From assembly GCF_032144095.1 (NCBI RefSeq), contig NZ_JAVSNJ010000009.1, forward strand, positions 1-64,000: DNA of 64,000 nucleotides. The letters are read 5' to 3'. The position numbers and the translations under genes are program-made. Shown one piece after another: positions 1 through 6,604 of this stretch (its first letter is position 1; each line of letters starts with the position of its first letter). A model generated the notes under the pieces. It did no database searches. It was not told the origin of the DNA and saw only the letters and a list, made by a program, of their open reading frames with translations. This stretch comes from Sphaerochaeta sp032144095 (lineage in GTDB: Bacteria; Spirochaetota; Spirochaetia; Sphaerochaetales; Sphaerochaetaceae).

Positions 1-2
1 AA

Positions 3-683
3 AAAGAACGGCTTTCGGTCATGGTGACCGATGCCATCAAACAGATGATAGTTACTGAAAACCTGCAGCCTGGTGACAAGCTCTATAGCGAAAAGCAGCT
101 ATCGGAGAAACTTGAGGTTAGCCGTTCTTCCATACGAGAGGCCCTTCGCATGCTTGAGGTCTCTGGCCTTATCAAGGTCTACCAGGGCAAAGGGGTGTTC
201 ATCACAGAACCGGAGAATGCAGACATCCCCATCAAGAGCTGGGTAGTGGAGAATGCAGACTCCCTTCGCGAACATTTTGAAGTACGCCTTCTCATTGAAC
301 CCCATGCTGCAGAAATCGCTAGCCAGAAGGCAGATGAGAAAGAGATCAAGGCTCTTGCTGAACTCTATAAGACCTTTGTGGGTCATGTGCAGGCTGGGGA
401 TGTCCACCAGGCCATTGCATCCGATGGTGCGTTTCACCTTGCCATAGCAAAAGCTACTGGGAATAGGACATTGATCGTGCTGATGCGTACCATGGAGCAG
501 ACTCTCAACGAAGGTTGGTATGCAAGCCTGCATGTTCCAGGGCGCCTTGAATCGTCCATTGCAGAGCATGGTGCACTGCTCCATGCCATCGAAGAGCATG
601 ACTCAGGTGCAGCCTGCCAGGCTATGACGAGTCATTTGCAGAATGCACTTTCCGATATTCAGCACTATTTCGGGACTCTATGA
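3..683 (+). CDS. GntR/FadR-family transcriptional regulator (5' end outside window)
   Basis: This is a DNA-binding repressor of the FadR subgroup. The reading frame is open back to base 3 and encodes KERLSV before the first visible ATG at 21, matching the usual start of a GntR winged helix, so the true start lies upstream. The winged helix-turn-helix spans about the first 65 residues (SEKQLSEKLEVSRSSIREAL, then a GKGVFI wing). An FCD ligand domain follows, with EVRLLIEP, FHLAIAKATGN and EHGALLHAI, whose acid and histidine residues usually hold a metal and bind an organic acid. It sits directly upstream of a long palindrome and of a hydrolase and GntP permease gene pair, so it probably represses them. 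The effector is unknown. Confidence 0.88.
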   Translation, partial: KERLSVMVTDAIKQMIVTENLQPGDKLYSEKQLSEKLEVSRSSIREALRMLEVSGLIKVYQGKGVFITEPENADIPIKSWVVENADSLREHFEVRLLIEPHAAEIASQKADEKEIKALAELYKTFVGHVQAGDVHQAIASDGAFHLAIAKATGNRTLIVLMRTMEQTLNEGWYASLHVPGRLESSIAEHGALLHAIEEHDSGAACQAMTSHLQNALSDIQHYFGTL

Positions 684-691
684 AAAAAGGT

Positions 692-721
692 TTGACAAAC
701 GGGTGGAAGAGGGGTTAGAGT
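692..721 (+). promoter_or_regulatory. sigma-70-type promoter of the hydrolase-GntP unit
   Basis: A perfect TTGACA lies at 692-697. After 18 bp comes TAGAGT at 716-721, which matches four of six consensus -10 positions. The predicted start near 728 falls inside the palindrome at 726-753, the layout of a repressed promoter. Confidence 0.6.
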
Positions 722-725
722 TATT

Positions 726-764
726 TTAACTTGTCAGATATCTGATAAGTTAATCTTAACTTGT
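726..764 (+). promoter_or_regulatory. Long palindromic operator with an extra half-site
   Basis: Bases 726-753 form a 28-bp inverted repeat with a single mismatched pair, centred on GATATC (737-742), with arms beginning TTAACTTGT. The nine-base half-site TTAACTTGT recurs at 756-764, exactly 30 bp (about three helical turns) from its first copy. It overlaps the predicted transcription start of the hydrolase-GntP unit. The upstream FadR-type regulator is the natural candidate to bind it. Confidence 0.65.
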
Positions 765-773
765 AGGTACCTC

Positions 774-1619
774 ATGCCAATCCATATAACCACCCTTATT
801 GAAAATTCACTTGGAGAACATACTGGCCTCAAAACCGAGCATGGTCTCTCTTTCCTGGTTGAGACAGGGGAGACGACTGTTTTGTTTGACGTAGGAAGAA
901 GTGATGCCTTTCTCCATAATGCTAAGAAACTCTGTAAAGACCTATCGAACGTACAACATGTAGTACTCAGCCATGGCCACTACGACCATACAGGGGGTTT
1001 CCGTCCATTTGTCGAACTCTATGGTTCCGAGGGATACACCCTCTGGACTGGGAAAGGGTTCCTTACCGGCAAATACGGCAAGTTCAACGCTTCATACCAA
1101 TATTTGGGTAATGATTTCAATGAAGACTATCTTGTAAGGAACGGTGTCTCTCACCATACCGTTACAAAGAAGCATACGCAGATAGCCCCAGGGGTTTGGG
1201 TGGTTTCTGACTTCTCCAGGACCCATGCACAGGAGGTCCCCAATCCCAGATTTGTCAAGCTGGAAGAAGGATCCATGGATTTTTCTGCAGATGATTTTTC
1301 TGATGAGGTCATGCTGGTCATTGAAACCAAGCGGGGTTTGGTACCCATTGTAGGGTGCGCACATCCTGGCATCCTCAATATGCTTGATTCGATAGAGGAG
1401 TCATTTGGGCAACCCATCTATGCTCTCCTAGGTGGGACGCATCTGGTTGAAGCCGATGAAAAACGGACACAGGATACCCTCTCTGATTTCTTTGAGCGTG
1501 GGATCGCTCTGTTGGGAATTTCCCACTGTTCGGGTGAGAGGGCAGTAGAGCTCGCCCTTGCACATTCCCATAGTAATTTTCTCAGTTGCACAGGGTCAAC
1601 AATTATCCTTGAGGGATAA
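774..1619 (+). CDS. MBL-fold metallo-hydrolase, dihydropterin/RFA-P synthase-like
   Basis: This is a 281-residue metallo-beta-lactamase-fold enzyme. The metal-binding signature SHGHYDHTGG is at residues 66-75 (H67, H69, D71, H72), and a later GCAHPGI motif supplies another metal histidine. The layout resembles the archaeal-type family often annotated as 7,8-dihydropterin-6-methyl-4-(ribofuranosyl)aminobenzene 5'-phosphate synthase. In bacteria that label is usually unproven, so only a metal-dependent hydrolase function is safe. The protein is complete, cytosolic and has no signal peptide. It is the first gene after the operator and lies 29 bp before the GntP permease gene, so it probably acts on the imported compound or a derivative. 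The ribosome site before ATG is weak (TAGG). Confidence 0.82.
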   Translation: MPIHITTLIENSLGEHTGLKTEHGLSFLVETGETTVLFDVGRSDAFLHNAKKLCKDLSNVQHVVLSHGHYDHTGGFRPFVELYGSEGYTLWTGKGFLTGKYGKFNASYQYLGNDFNEDYLVRNGVSHHTVTKKHTQIAPGVWVVSDFSRTHAQEVPNPRFVKLEEGSMDFSADDFSDEVMLVIETKRGLVPIVGCAHPGILNMLDSIEESFGQPIYALLGGTHLVEADEKRTQDTLSDFFERGIALLGISHCSGERAVELALAHSHSNFLSCTGSTIILEG

Positions 1620-1648
1620 GGAATATAGATTGGTAGGAGGACGAAAGC

Positions 1649-2992
1649 ATGGCAGGTTGGTATCTGTTTCTCGTAATTATTGTTGCTATCGTAGGAATGA
1701 TTCTCTTGATTTCAAAATTCAAGTGGCATCCATTCATCGTTTTGTTGTTGGCTGGATATTTTGTTGGAGTATTGGGAGGAATCCCTGTTGATACTCTGAT
1801 CACCACGTTGACCTCAGGCTTTGGTTCAATCCTGGGAAGCATCGGAATTGTCATCATTGCTGGTACTATCATTGGTACCATCCTTGAGAAGACCGGTGCA
1901 GCCCTTACCATGGCAAATGCAATCCTCAATGTGGTTGGAAAGAAACGGGCACCCCTTGCCATGAGCATTACTGGCTACATTGTAAGCATACCGGTATTCT
2001 GTGATTCAGGGTTTGTCATCCTCTCTCCCATAAACAGGGCTCTTGCAGCAAAATCCGGCATATCATTGGCGGTTATGGCAACCTGCCTAAGTTCGGGCCT
2101 CTATGCCACACACTGCCTTGTTCCGCCAACACCCGGTCCGATTATCATGGCAGGGACCCTGAATGCAGACCTCGGCTTGGTGATCCTTGTTGGGCTGTTG
2201 GTATCCATTCCCGTCATGTTGGTCGGCTATGTGTACGCCCTAAAGATTTCCAGCAAGTTTGACATTCCGGCCAATCCAGAAGTCTCCTTGGAAGAACTGG
2301 TTGAAAAGTATGGCAAGCTTCCCAATGCCTTGCGCTCTTTCGCTCCGATCTTGCTTCCCATACTCTTGATTGCACTGAAGTCCATTGCCGATTTCCCTTC
2401 AGCTCCTTTTGGGCCTGGAATGGGAAAAAGCTTCCCGGATTTCATCGGTAACCCTGTTACCGCACTGATCTTGGGTGTAGGCCTTGCAGTGACCTTGATT
2501 CCCAAATCAGAGAAGAAAGGAACATCATTTGCTTGGATCAGTGAAGGCATCCAAAGCTCTGCCAGCATCCTGGCCATCACTGGCGCCGGTGGTGCCCTTG
2601 GTGCGGTTCTGAAGAGCCTTCCTATCGCAGAAGTGCTTTCCGGTAGCTTGGTTCAGATGAATGCAGGGCTGTTGATTCCCTTCATCATCGCTGCCTTGCT
2701 CAAGACGGCAATGGGTGCTTCCACGGTCTCGATGATCGTAACTTCGGCTATGATGGCTCCTCTGATGGGTCAGCTTGGCTGGACTTCCGAGATGGCAAAG
2801 GTGCTTGCACTTCTGGCCATCGGTGCTGGTTCCATGACCGTTTCCCATGCCAATGACAGCTACTTCTGGGTTGTTTCACAGTTCTCCGACATGGATACTG
2901 CAACAGCCTACAAGACCCAGACTGGTGTAACGTTGGTCCAGGGAATTACCACCCTCATCATACTGATGATAATGGGTATTTTCTTCCTGTAA
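1649..2992 (+). CDS. GntP-family sugar-acid:proton symporter
   Basis: This 447-residue, strongly hydrophobic membrane protein has a dozen or more transmembrane segments. It is typical of the GntP family (gluconate, fructuronate, glycerate and related organic acids). Family-like features include the glycine-rich IGIVIIAGTIIGTILEKTGAA stretch near residue 70, the CLVPPTPGPI loop near residue 170, and AMGASTVSMIVTSAM with SHANDSYFWV in the C-terminal half. A clear AGGAGG ribosome site precedes the ATG. It is coupled to the hydrolase gene and the GntR-type regulator, so an organic or sugar acid is the likely substrate; which one cannot be told from sequence. Confidence 0.9.
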   Translation: MAGWYLFLVIIVAIVGMILLISKFKWHPFIVLLLAGYFVGVLGGIPVDTLITTLTSGFGSILGSIGIVIIAGTIIGTILEKTGAALTMANAILNVVGKKRAPLAMSITGYIVSIPVFCDSGFVILSPINRALAAKSGISLAVMATCLSSGLYATHCLVPPTPGPIIMAGTLNADLGLVILVGLLVSIPVMLVGYVYALKISSKFDIPANPEVSLEELVEKYGKLPNALRSFAPILLPILLIALKSIADFPSAPFGPGMGKSFPDFIGNPVTALILGVGLAVTLIPKSEKKGTSFAWISEGIQSSASILAITGAGGALGAVLKSLPIAEVLSGSLVQMNAGLLIPFIIAALLKTAMGASTVSMIVTSAMMAPLMGQLGWTSEMAKVLALLAIGAGSMTVSHANDSYFWVVSQFSDMDTATAYKTQTGVTLVQGITTLIILMIMGIFFL

Positions 2993-3011
2993 CCAATGCT
3001 ATGATTGTCAT

Positions 3012-3046
3012 AATGGTGTCGGCAGAAACCCTGTCGGCACCATTTT
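3012..3046 (+). terminator. Hairpin terminator after the GntP gene
   Basis: Arms 3012-3025 and 3031-3044 form a 14-bp stem including two G-T pairs, with a 5-nt loop. Only a short T run follows, so it could be a weak terminator or an mRNA-stabilising hairpin. Confidence 0.6.
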
Positions 3047-3064
3047 CGATAGAAGGAGTAGGGA

Positions 3065-3703
3065 ATGGATCCAATTGCCTGGTACTATCAAAGGCGGTCT
3101 CTCAATGCCATGGTGCAGAACAACTGGAAAGAGGCTGAACGTTTTCTTCTCAAGCAGATTGCCCACCAGGGGTATTCAATGGGTCTGCACTATAATCTTG
3201 CCCTCATCTATCTTGGACAGGAACGCAAGAAGGAAGCATATGAGACCCTTCTTGCATGTGTTGATACCTATGGGGAGAGTCTACGCCTATGCAGAATGCT
3301 GGGCGATATCCAGTATATGACTGGCGAGCGGATTGAAGCCGTCCGATGGTACACTTCCGCTCTTGCTGACAACCCAAACGAGAAGGAAACAAAACTCATC
3401 ACCGCAAGGTTGCTCGTCCTTGCGGACGAAAACAGGTACCACCAAGTCTTGGAAAACCAGAAATCGGTCGAGCAGGCAAGAGCCTTGCTTGAAAAAGAGC
3501 CTGAACAGGCTCTTGGGCTCTATCTTCGTGTGGTTGAGGATGACCCAACCCATGTGGAGGCGTTGAACAACCTGGGCACCCTCTATCTGGATGTTCTCCA
3601 TGATGCAAGGAAAGCTGAGTCCTATTTTACCCAGGTCCTTGAGTTGGTAGATAGCAGTGCAGCTGCAAGAAACCTCGCTAAGGCCAGGATACAAAAGAGC
3701 TGA
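3065..3703 (+). CDS. Tetratricopeptide-repeat protein
   Basis: This 212-residue soluble protein is built from helical TPR units. They are visible as YNLALIYLGQERKKEAYETL near residue 42, RRMLGD-type helices around 80-100, and ALNNLGTLYLDVLHDARKAE near residue 165. It has no signal peptide and no catalytic motif, so it is probably a scaffold or interaction protein. A good GAAGGAG ribosome site lies before ATG. It follows a hairpin that separates it from the GntP gene, and it is convergent with rlmE, with an 11-bp gap. The function is unknown. Confidence 0.8.
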   Translation: MDPIAWYYQRRSLNAMVQNNWKEAERFLLKQIAHQGYSMGLHYNLALIYLGQERKKEAYETLLACVDTYGESLRLCRMLGDIQYMTGERIEAVRWYTSALADNPNEKETKLITARLLVLADENRYHQVLENQKSVEQARALLEKEPEQALGLYLRVVEDDPTHVEALNNLGTLYLDVLHDARKAESYFTQVLELVDSSAAARNLAKARIQKS

Positions 3704-3713
3704 ACCTTACCTG

Positions 3714-4319
3714 TCATACGTTCTTCTTATCCAGTCCCACCAGATAGATCTCGAAGGAATCGTCCCTGCAGGCCTTTGGCTTGAAGGGCTTTACCTTTGC
3801 AAAGAAGGTGCGCATCTCCTTGATGATCTCGACTTGCCCACCGCCCTGGAAAATCTTTACCACAAGATTCCCATGCTCCCTCAGATGCTCCTTGGCAAGG
3901 AACACCACCTGCTCTGCCAGGTATTCGCTACGGGTGGTATCAACAGCACGGTTTCCCATGGTCATGGGAGCGACGTCGCTGATGATGGCATCATAGGGAC
4001 CATTGTCGACCAACAGGGAACGTATCTCCTTGCTGAAGGCATCTCCAACAAAGGATGTAACGGTAGGGGGGACCGGGTCAAGGTTCAGGGGATTCAGGTC
4101 CACTGCAACGATCCGTCCTCTGCCCTTGAGCAGTTCCTTGTGGGTATAGAGGGTCCATGATCCAGGGGCTGCCCCTACATCGAGCACGACATCCCCGGGT
4201 TTGACAAGATTGAAGTTCTGTTGGATCTCTTCCAGCTTATAGACGGAACGGGCAGGGTAGCCCTCTTTGTGTGCACGTTTTGTGTAGGAGTCTGCACGAT
4301 CTCTTCTGCTTGTAGCCAT
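3714..4319 (-). CDS. rlmE: 23S rRNA (uridine-2'-O-)methyltransferase RlmE (FtsJ)
   Basis: A 201-residue SAM-dependent enzyme that methylates a uridine in the peptidyl-transferase centre of 23S rRNA. It has the FtsJ core: RSVYKLEEIQ with the catalytic lysine, the SAM site VLDVGAAPGSW, DLNPL, DAIISDVAP and NLVVKIFQGG (the K-D-K-E tetrad is intact). A longer frame reaches 4412, but the start MATSRRDRADSYTKRA at 4319 matches the family. No Shine-Dalgarno sequence precedes this ATG. Instead TATAGT lies at 4326-4331, exactly where a -10 box would put transcription start on the ATG, so the mRNA may be leaderless. Its promoter overlaps the T-rich end of the small RNA upstream. Confidence 0.93.
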   Translation of the reverse strand: MATSRRDRADSYTKRAHKEGYPARSVYKLEEIQQNFNLVKPGDVVLDVGAAPGSWTLYTHKELLKGRGRIVAVDLNPLNLDPVPPTVTSFVGDAFSKEIRSLLVDNGPYDAIISDVAPMTMGNRAVDTTRSEYLAEQVVFLAKEHLREHGNLVVKIFQGGGQVEIIKEMRTFFAKVKPFKPKACRDDSFEIYLVGLDKKNV

Positions 4320-4333
4320 AGAGAGACTATAGC

Positions 4334-4461
4334 AAAAAAAAACCGTAGCCGGAAGGGCAAAGAGAAGGTGCCAGCGAATTATTATGGGGTGGGGAGAGAG
4401 TTTCGCTGGCACCTAAGAAATCACACTTTAAGGAGGTTTGAAAAAAACTGTTGCTCTGTTC
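4334..4461 (-). ncRNA. Putative sigma-54-dependent small RNA 1 with anti-SD segment
   Basis: The transcript is predicted from the -24/-12 promoter at 4472-4489, which places the start near 4461-4463. Read on the minus strand it has CAGAGCAACAG plus a T run (4441-4458), shared with the unit at 5.8 kb. It then has AACCTCCTT (4430-4438), complementary to a strong Shine-Dalgarno sequence. A perfect 13-bp stem follows (4402-4414 with 4366-4378, 23-nt loop). Only TCTCTTTG directly follows the stem; a nine-T run lies further on at 4334-4342, so the 3' end is uncertain. There is no open reading frame of note. The function is inferred as an antisense regulator acting at ribosome sites. Confidence 0.6.
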
Positions 4462-4471
4462 GTCTATCACT

Positions 4472-4489
4472 ATGCAAGAGCCATGCCAA
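4472..4489 (-). promoter_or_regulatory. sigma-54 (-24/-12) promoter of small RNA 1
   Basis: The minus strand reads TTGGCATGGCTCTTGCAT. GG (4487-4486) and GC (4475-4474) are 12 bp apart, as RpoN requires. It differs at one position from the promoter at 5818-5835. Confidence 0.75.
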
Positions 4490-4564
4490 CTTATAAAAAC
4501 TATACTTTGAGATATGGTATATATCTGTAAGCCTATAAGATTTACATGTATGCCTTTAGCATAC

Positions 4565-4599
4565 TGTGAAGAAAAGTTACACTTGTACATTTCTGCACA
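4565..4599 (-). promoter_or_regulatory. Possible activator-binding region for small RNA 1
   Basis: About 105-135 bp upstream of the predicted start lie imperfect copies of the TGTGCA-type site seen upstream of small RNA 2. One is TGTACA-N4-TGCACA at 4584-4599 (one mismatch, spacer one base short). The other is a weaker TGTGAA-N5-GTTACA at 4565-4581. The rest of 4500-4646 is AT-rich and shows no gene. Confidence 0.35.
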
Positions 4600-4646
4600 C
4601 CTTGTCCTAGTACGACACTAGCCTATAGCCCCAAGATTTTCTTTTC

Positions 4647-5612
4647 CTACAGTTTCAAATCTCCAGCCTCCGACAACTCTATCCCTGCCAATGTCCCTGT
4701 TTCTTGGAACAAGAGCTCCCCCTTCCTGTCCTTGAGGGTTACCACGATCGTCCCCATGACGCTCTCCTGAATGATCCGGTCCATATTCCCCTGGCGGGGG
4801 GCTGTGAGGTAGGAGGCAGGGCCAAGAGAAGCAGCGAATTCCAGTAGGTATCCTTTTTGCCGGATGACGATCCTTGCATGGGTGCCATCCTGTTCCAGTG
4901 TGAGTATTTTTGCGTTTGTGTAGGTCCCAAACCGTATCAGCTTTCCTGGCAATTGCAAAAACCCCAGGAAGCCTGTGAAGGTGTTCCCCAGGAATGGGAT
5001 ATTCGCCACAGAAAGCATGCAACAGACCCCATCGGAAGGAAAGAGGTTGGATTGCATCCATATCCATGCAGAAGGAAAGGAGGAACCCCAATCCTTCTCG
5101 ATATACCCAACCCCTCCAGAATAGGTTGTCTTCTTCCCGTTGAGCAGGAGATCTCCCTCCAATGCATGGTGGGTGGAAACGACAGCATGAAAGCACTCCA
5201 TGAAGGGGACAAAGGCATACCACCCCATTATCCCGGGCTTTGCCAAGGAGACTGGGTATGCTGTGGTGTCCAGATGGTGTATCTCAGCCTTGAGGCTCAG
5301 CTCTTCCCATGCAAGGTCCACGGAGATCCCATCCAGGGTGAAATGGTTGGCTCCAATGGTGATGTCCAGTTTTTTTTCATCGGCCTTGAACGCTTCATAG
5401 GGAAACCGGACATACCAGCTTTTTCCTGCCCTGCTGCTGATGACTTGGATAAAGGAGTGATTCTCTTCAGTTTTTGCACCTAGTGCCACACCAGGTATCA
5501 GGGCGATGACCTCCCCTTCAATTGCCATCTTGAAGTACCACCCTTCAAAATAGCTGTGGGTTTTACCTTTTCCCTGGAATACAGAGGGGTGCAGTAGGGT
5601 GCGTATGCTCAT
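4647..5612 (-). CDS. Tocopherol cyclase-like protein
   Basis: This 321-residue protein has a lipocalin-like beta layout and the family signature HSYFEGWYFKM near residue 20. Later come GYIEKDWGSSFPSAWIWMQSN around residue 200 and further tryptophan-rich strands. In plants and cyanobacteria tocopherol cyclase closes the chromanol ring; bacterial relatives such as this are uncharacterised, and no tocopherol pathway gene is visible here. The start at 5612 was chosen over 5657 because GAGGAG lies 7 nt upstream. There is no signal peptide or membrane helix. The gene lies downstream of the terminator of small RNA 2 on the same strand, so readthrough from the sigma-54 promoter could express it under stress. 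It could bind a hydrophobic ligand rather than catalyse. Confidence 0.75.
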   Translation of the reverse strand: MSIRTLLHPSVFQGKGKTHSYFEGWYFKMAIEGEVIALIPGVALGAKTEENHSFIQVISSRAGKSWYVRFPYEAFKADEKKLDITIGANHFTLDGISVDLAWEELSLKAEIHHLDTTAYPVSLAKPGIMGWYAFVPFMECFHAVVSTHHALEGDLLLNGKKTTYSGGVGYIEKDWGSSFPSAWIWMQSNLFPSDGVCCMLSVANIPFLGNTFTGFLGFLQLPGKLIRFGTYTNAKILTLEQDGTHARIVIRQKGYLLEFAASLGPASYLTAPRQGNMDRIIQESVMGTIVVTLKDRKGELLFQETGTLAGIELSEAGDLKL

Positions 5613-5719
5613 GGTTTTCTCCTCGCCAGGGACGTAAGCCCTCTTCAAGGTTTTCATTGTAACGGCTCTGGGCTAAGGATGAAACAAAAAATATTTGGAA
5701 TATATTTTGGATGTTGGAC

Positions 5720-5807
5720 AAAAAAGGAGGGTGCCAGAAGTGGATTGGGATATCTTCTTGGCACCCTGTCGTTGTAAAGGAGGAGTATGAAAAAACTGTT
5801 GCTCTGT
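5720..5807 (-). ncRNA. Putative sigma-54-dependent small RNA 2 with anti-SD segment
   Basis: This is the better of the two paralogous units. The promoter at 5818-5835 predicts a start at 5807-5808. The minus-strand transcript of about 88 nt begins ACAGAGCAACAG plus a T run, shared with small RNA 1. CTCCTCCTTT follows (5776-5785), complementary to a Shine-Dalgarno sequence. It ends with an intrinsic terminator: arms 5754-5767 and 5728-5740 (13 bp, one bulged base), a 13-nt loop, then CC and six T at 5720-5725. It ends over 100 bp before the cyclase-like gene. Compact size, single-stranded anti-SD and terminator are classic for a trans-acting bacterial small RNA. Targets are unknown. Confidence 0.7.
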
Positions 5808-5817
5808 ACAAATATAT

Positions 5818-5835
5818 ATGCAAGAGCCGTGCCAA
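5818..5835 (-). promoter_or_regulatory. sigma-54 (-24/-12) promoter of small RNA 2
   Basis: The minus strand reads TTGGCACGGCTCTTGCAT, close to the RpoN consensus. GG at 5833-5832 and GC at 5821-5820 are spaced 12 bp apart. It matches the promoter of the first pspA operon (30604-30621) at 16 of 18 positions. Confidence 0.8.
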
Positions 5836-5884
5836 CTTTTCCAGTTGATTGGAGAGCCCATTTGCAGGTTCTTCCAGATTGGGC

Positions 5885-5929
5885 TGTGCAAAAAATGCAC
5901 ATGTGTTCTATTTGTGCAGTTCTTACACA
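5885..5929. promoter_or_regulatory. Pair of palindromic enhancer-binding-protein sites
   Basis: TGTGCA-N5-TGCACA is a perfect palindrome at 5885-5901. TGTGCA-N5-TACACA is at 5913-5929, inside a slightly longer TTGTG/CACAA repeat. The centres are 28 bp apart and lie about 85 and 113 bp upstream of the small RNA 2 start, the usual place for a sigma-54 activator. They also abut the -35 box of the rhomboid gene, so the same protein may affect both directions. Confidence 0.55.
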
Positions 5930-5930
5930 A

Positions 5931-5959
5931 TTGACGAAGTGCACTTTGCTCTATATTTT
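5931..5959 (+). promoter_or_regulatory. Promoter of the rhomboid gene, leaderless layout
   Basis: TTGACG (5931-5936), a 17-bp spacer and TATTTT (5954-5959) put transcription start exactly on the ATG at 5966. Confidence 0.55.
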
Positions 5960-5965
5960 ATCTGC

Positions 5966-6604
5966 ATGAACAAGAAAACCCTACTCAACCGGAGATTCCG
6001 GGATAATTCCTATAAGAACCTCACCTTGAAGCTGGTGATCATCAATGCCCTGGTCTATCTTCTTACCAGCATGCTCTACCCTGACAGCACCTACTACCTA
6101 GCCATGATCCCATCGCTTGTTTTGAAAGGGTATGTGTGGCAGCTGTTTACCTACATGTTTGTGCATGGGGGGTTTTCGCACCTGCTGTTCAATATGATAA
6201 GCCTCTATCTGTTCGGTACCATGGTAGAGCAACGGGTCGGGAGCAAGGAGTTCCTGCTCTTCTACCTTTTGGCTGGCCTGTTCAGCGGAATCCTCAGCTT
6301 TGTCAGCTACTACCTGTCCGGTACGAATGTCATCCTGCTTGGGGCATCGGGGGCCATCTACGGGGTGTTGCTGATGTTTGCTGTCTTCTATCCCTATGCG
6401 AGGGTATTTGTCTTTGGGCTCATACCGCTGCGCGCCCCCACGTTGGTTATTGTCTATACAGCCATCGAGCTCTACAGCCAGGTCTTCAGCAGAGGCGGAG
6501 ATGTTGCTCACCTGACCCACCTCAGCGGGCTGCTGTTCGCATACCTCTACTGCCGCATCAGGATGAACATCAATCCGGTGGATGTCTTCAGACGGACACG
6601 CTAG
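5966..6604 (+). CDS. Rhomboid-family intramembrane serine protease
   Basis: This 212-residue, six-helix membrane protein cleaves substrates within the membrane. The catalytic dyad is intact: serine 128 in GASGAIYG and histidine 185 in HLTHLSGL. The HGGFSHLLFNM loop (residues 68-77) is also typical. A longer frame opens at 5849, but residues before 5966 are not rhomboid-like and would cross the activator sites, so the ATG at 5966 was chosen. No Shine-Dalgarno sequence precedes it, and the -10 box position suggests a leaderless mRNA. It is divergent from small RNA 2 and convergent with the adenosine deaminase gene, sharing the bases of the two stop codons. Substrates are unknown. Confidence 0.9.
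   Translation: MNKKTLLNRRFRDNSYKNLTLKLVIINALVYLLTSMLYPDSTYYLAMIPSLVLKGYVWQLFTYMFVHGGFSHLLFNMISLYLFGTMVEQRVGSKEFLLFYLLAGLFSGILSFVSYYLSGTNVILLGASGAIYGVLLMFAVFYPYARVFVFGLIPLRAPTLVIVYTAIELYSQVFSRGGDVAHLTHLSGLLFAYLYCRIRMNINPVDVFRRTR

Noticed and set aside
5787..5969. Plus-strand frame of 60 codons with a perfect AAAGGAGGAG ribosome site just before ATG (MKKLLLCTN...)
   Set aside because: The related unit at 4.4 kb has no ATG there and its frame is shifted by an extra A. What is conserved is the minus-strand promoter, anti-SD and hairpin. The GGAGG is better read as the complement of the RNA's CCTCC.
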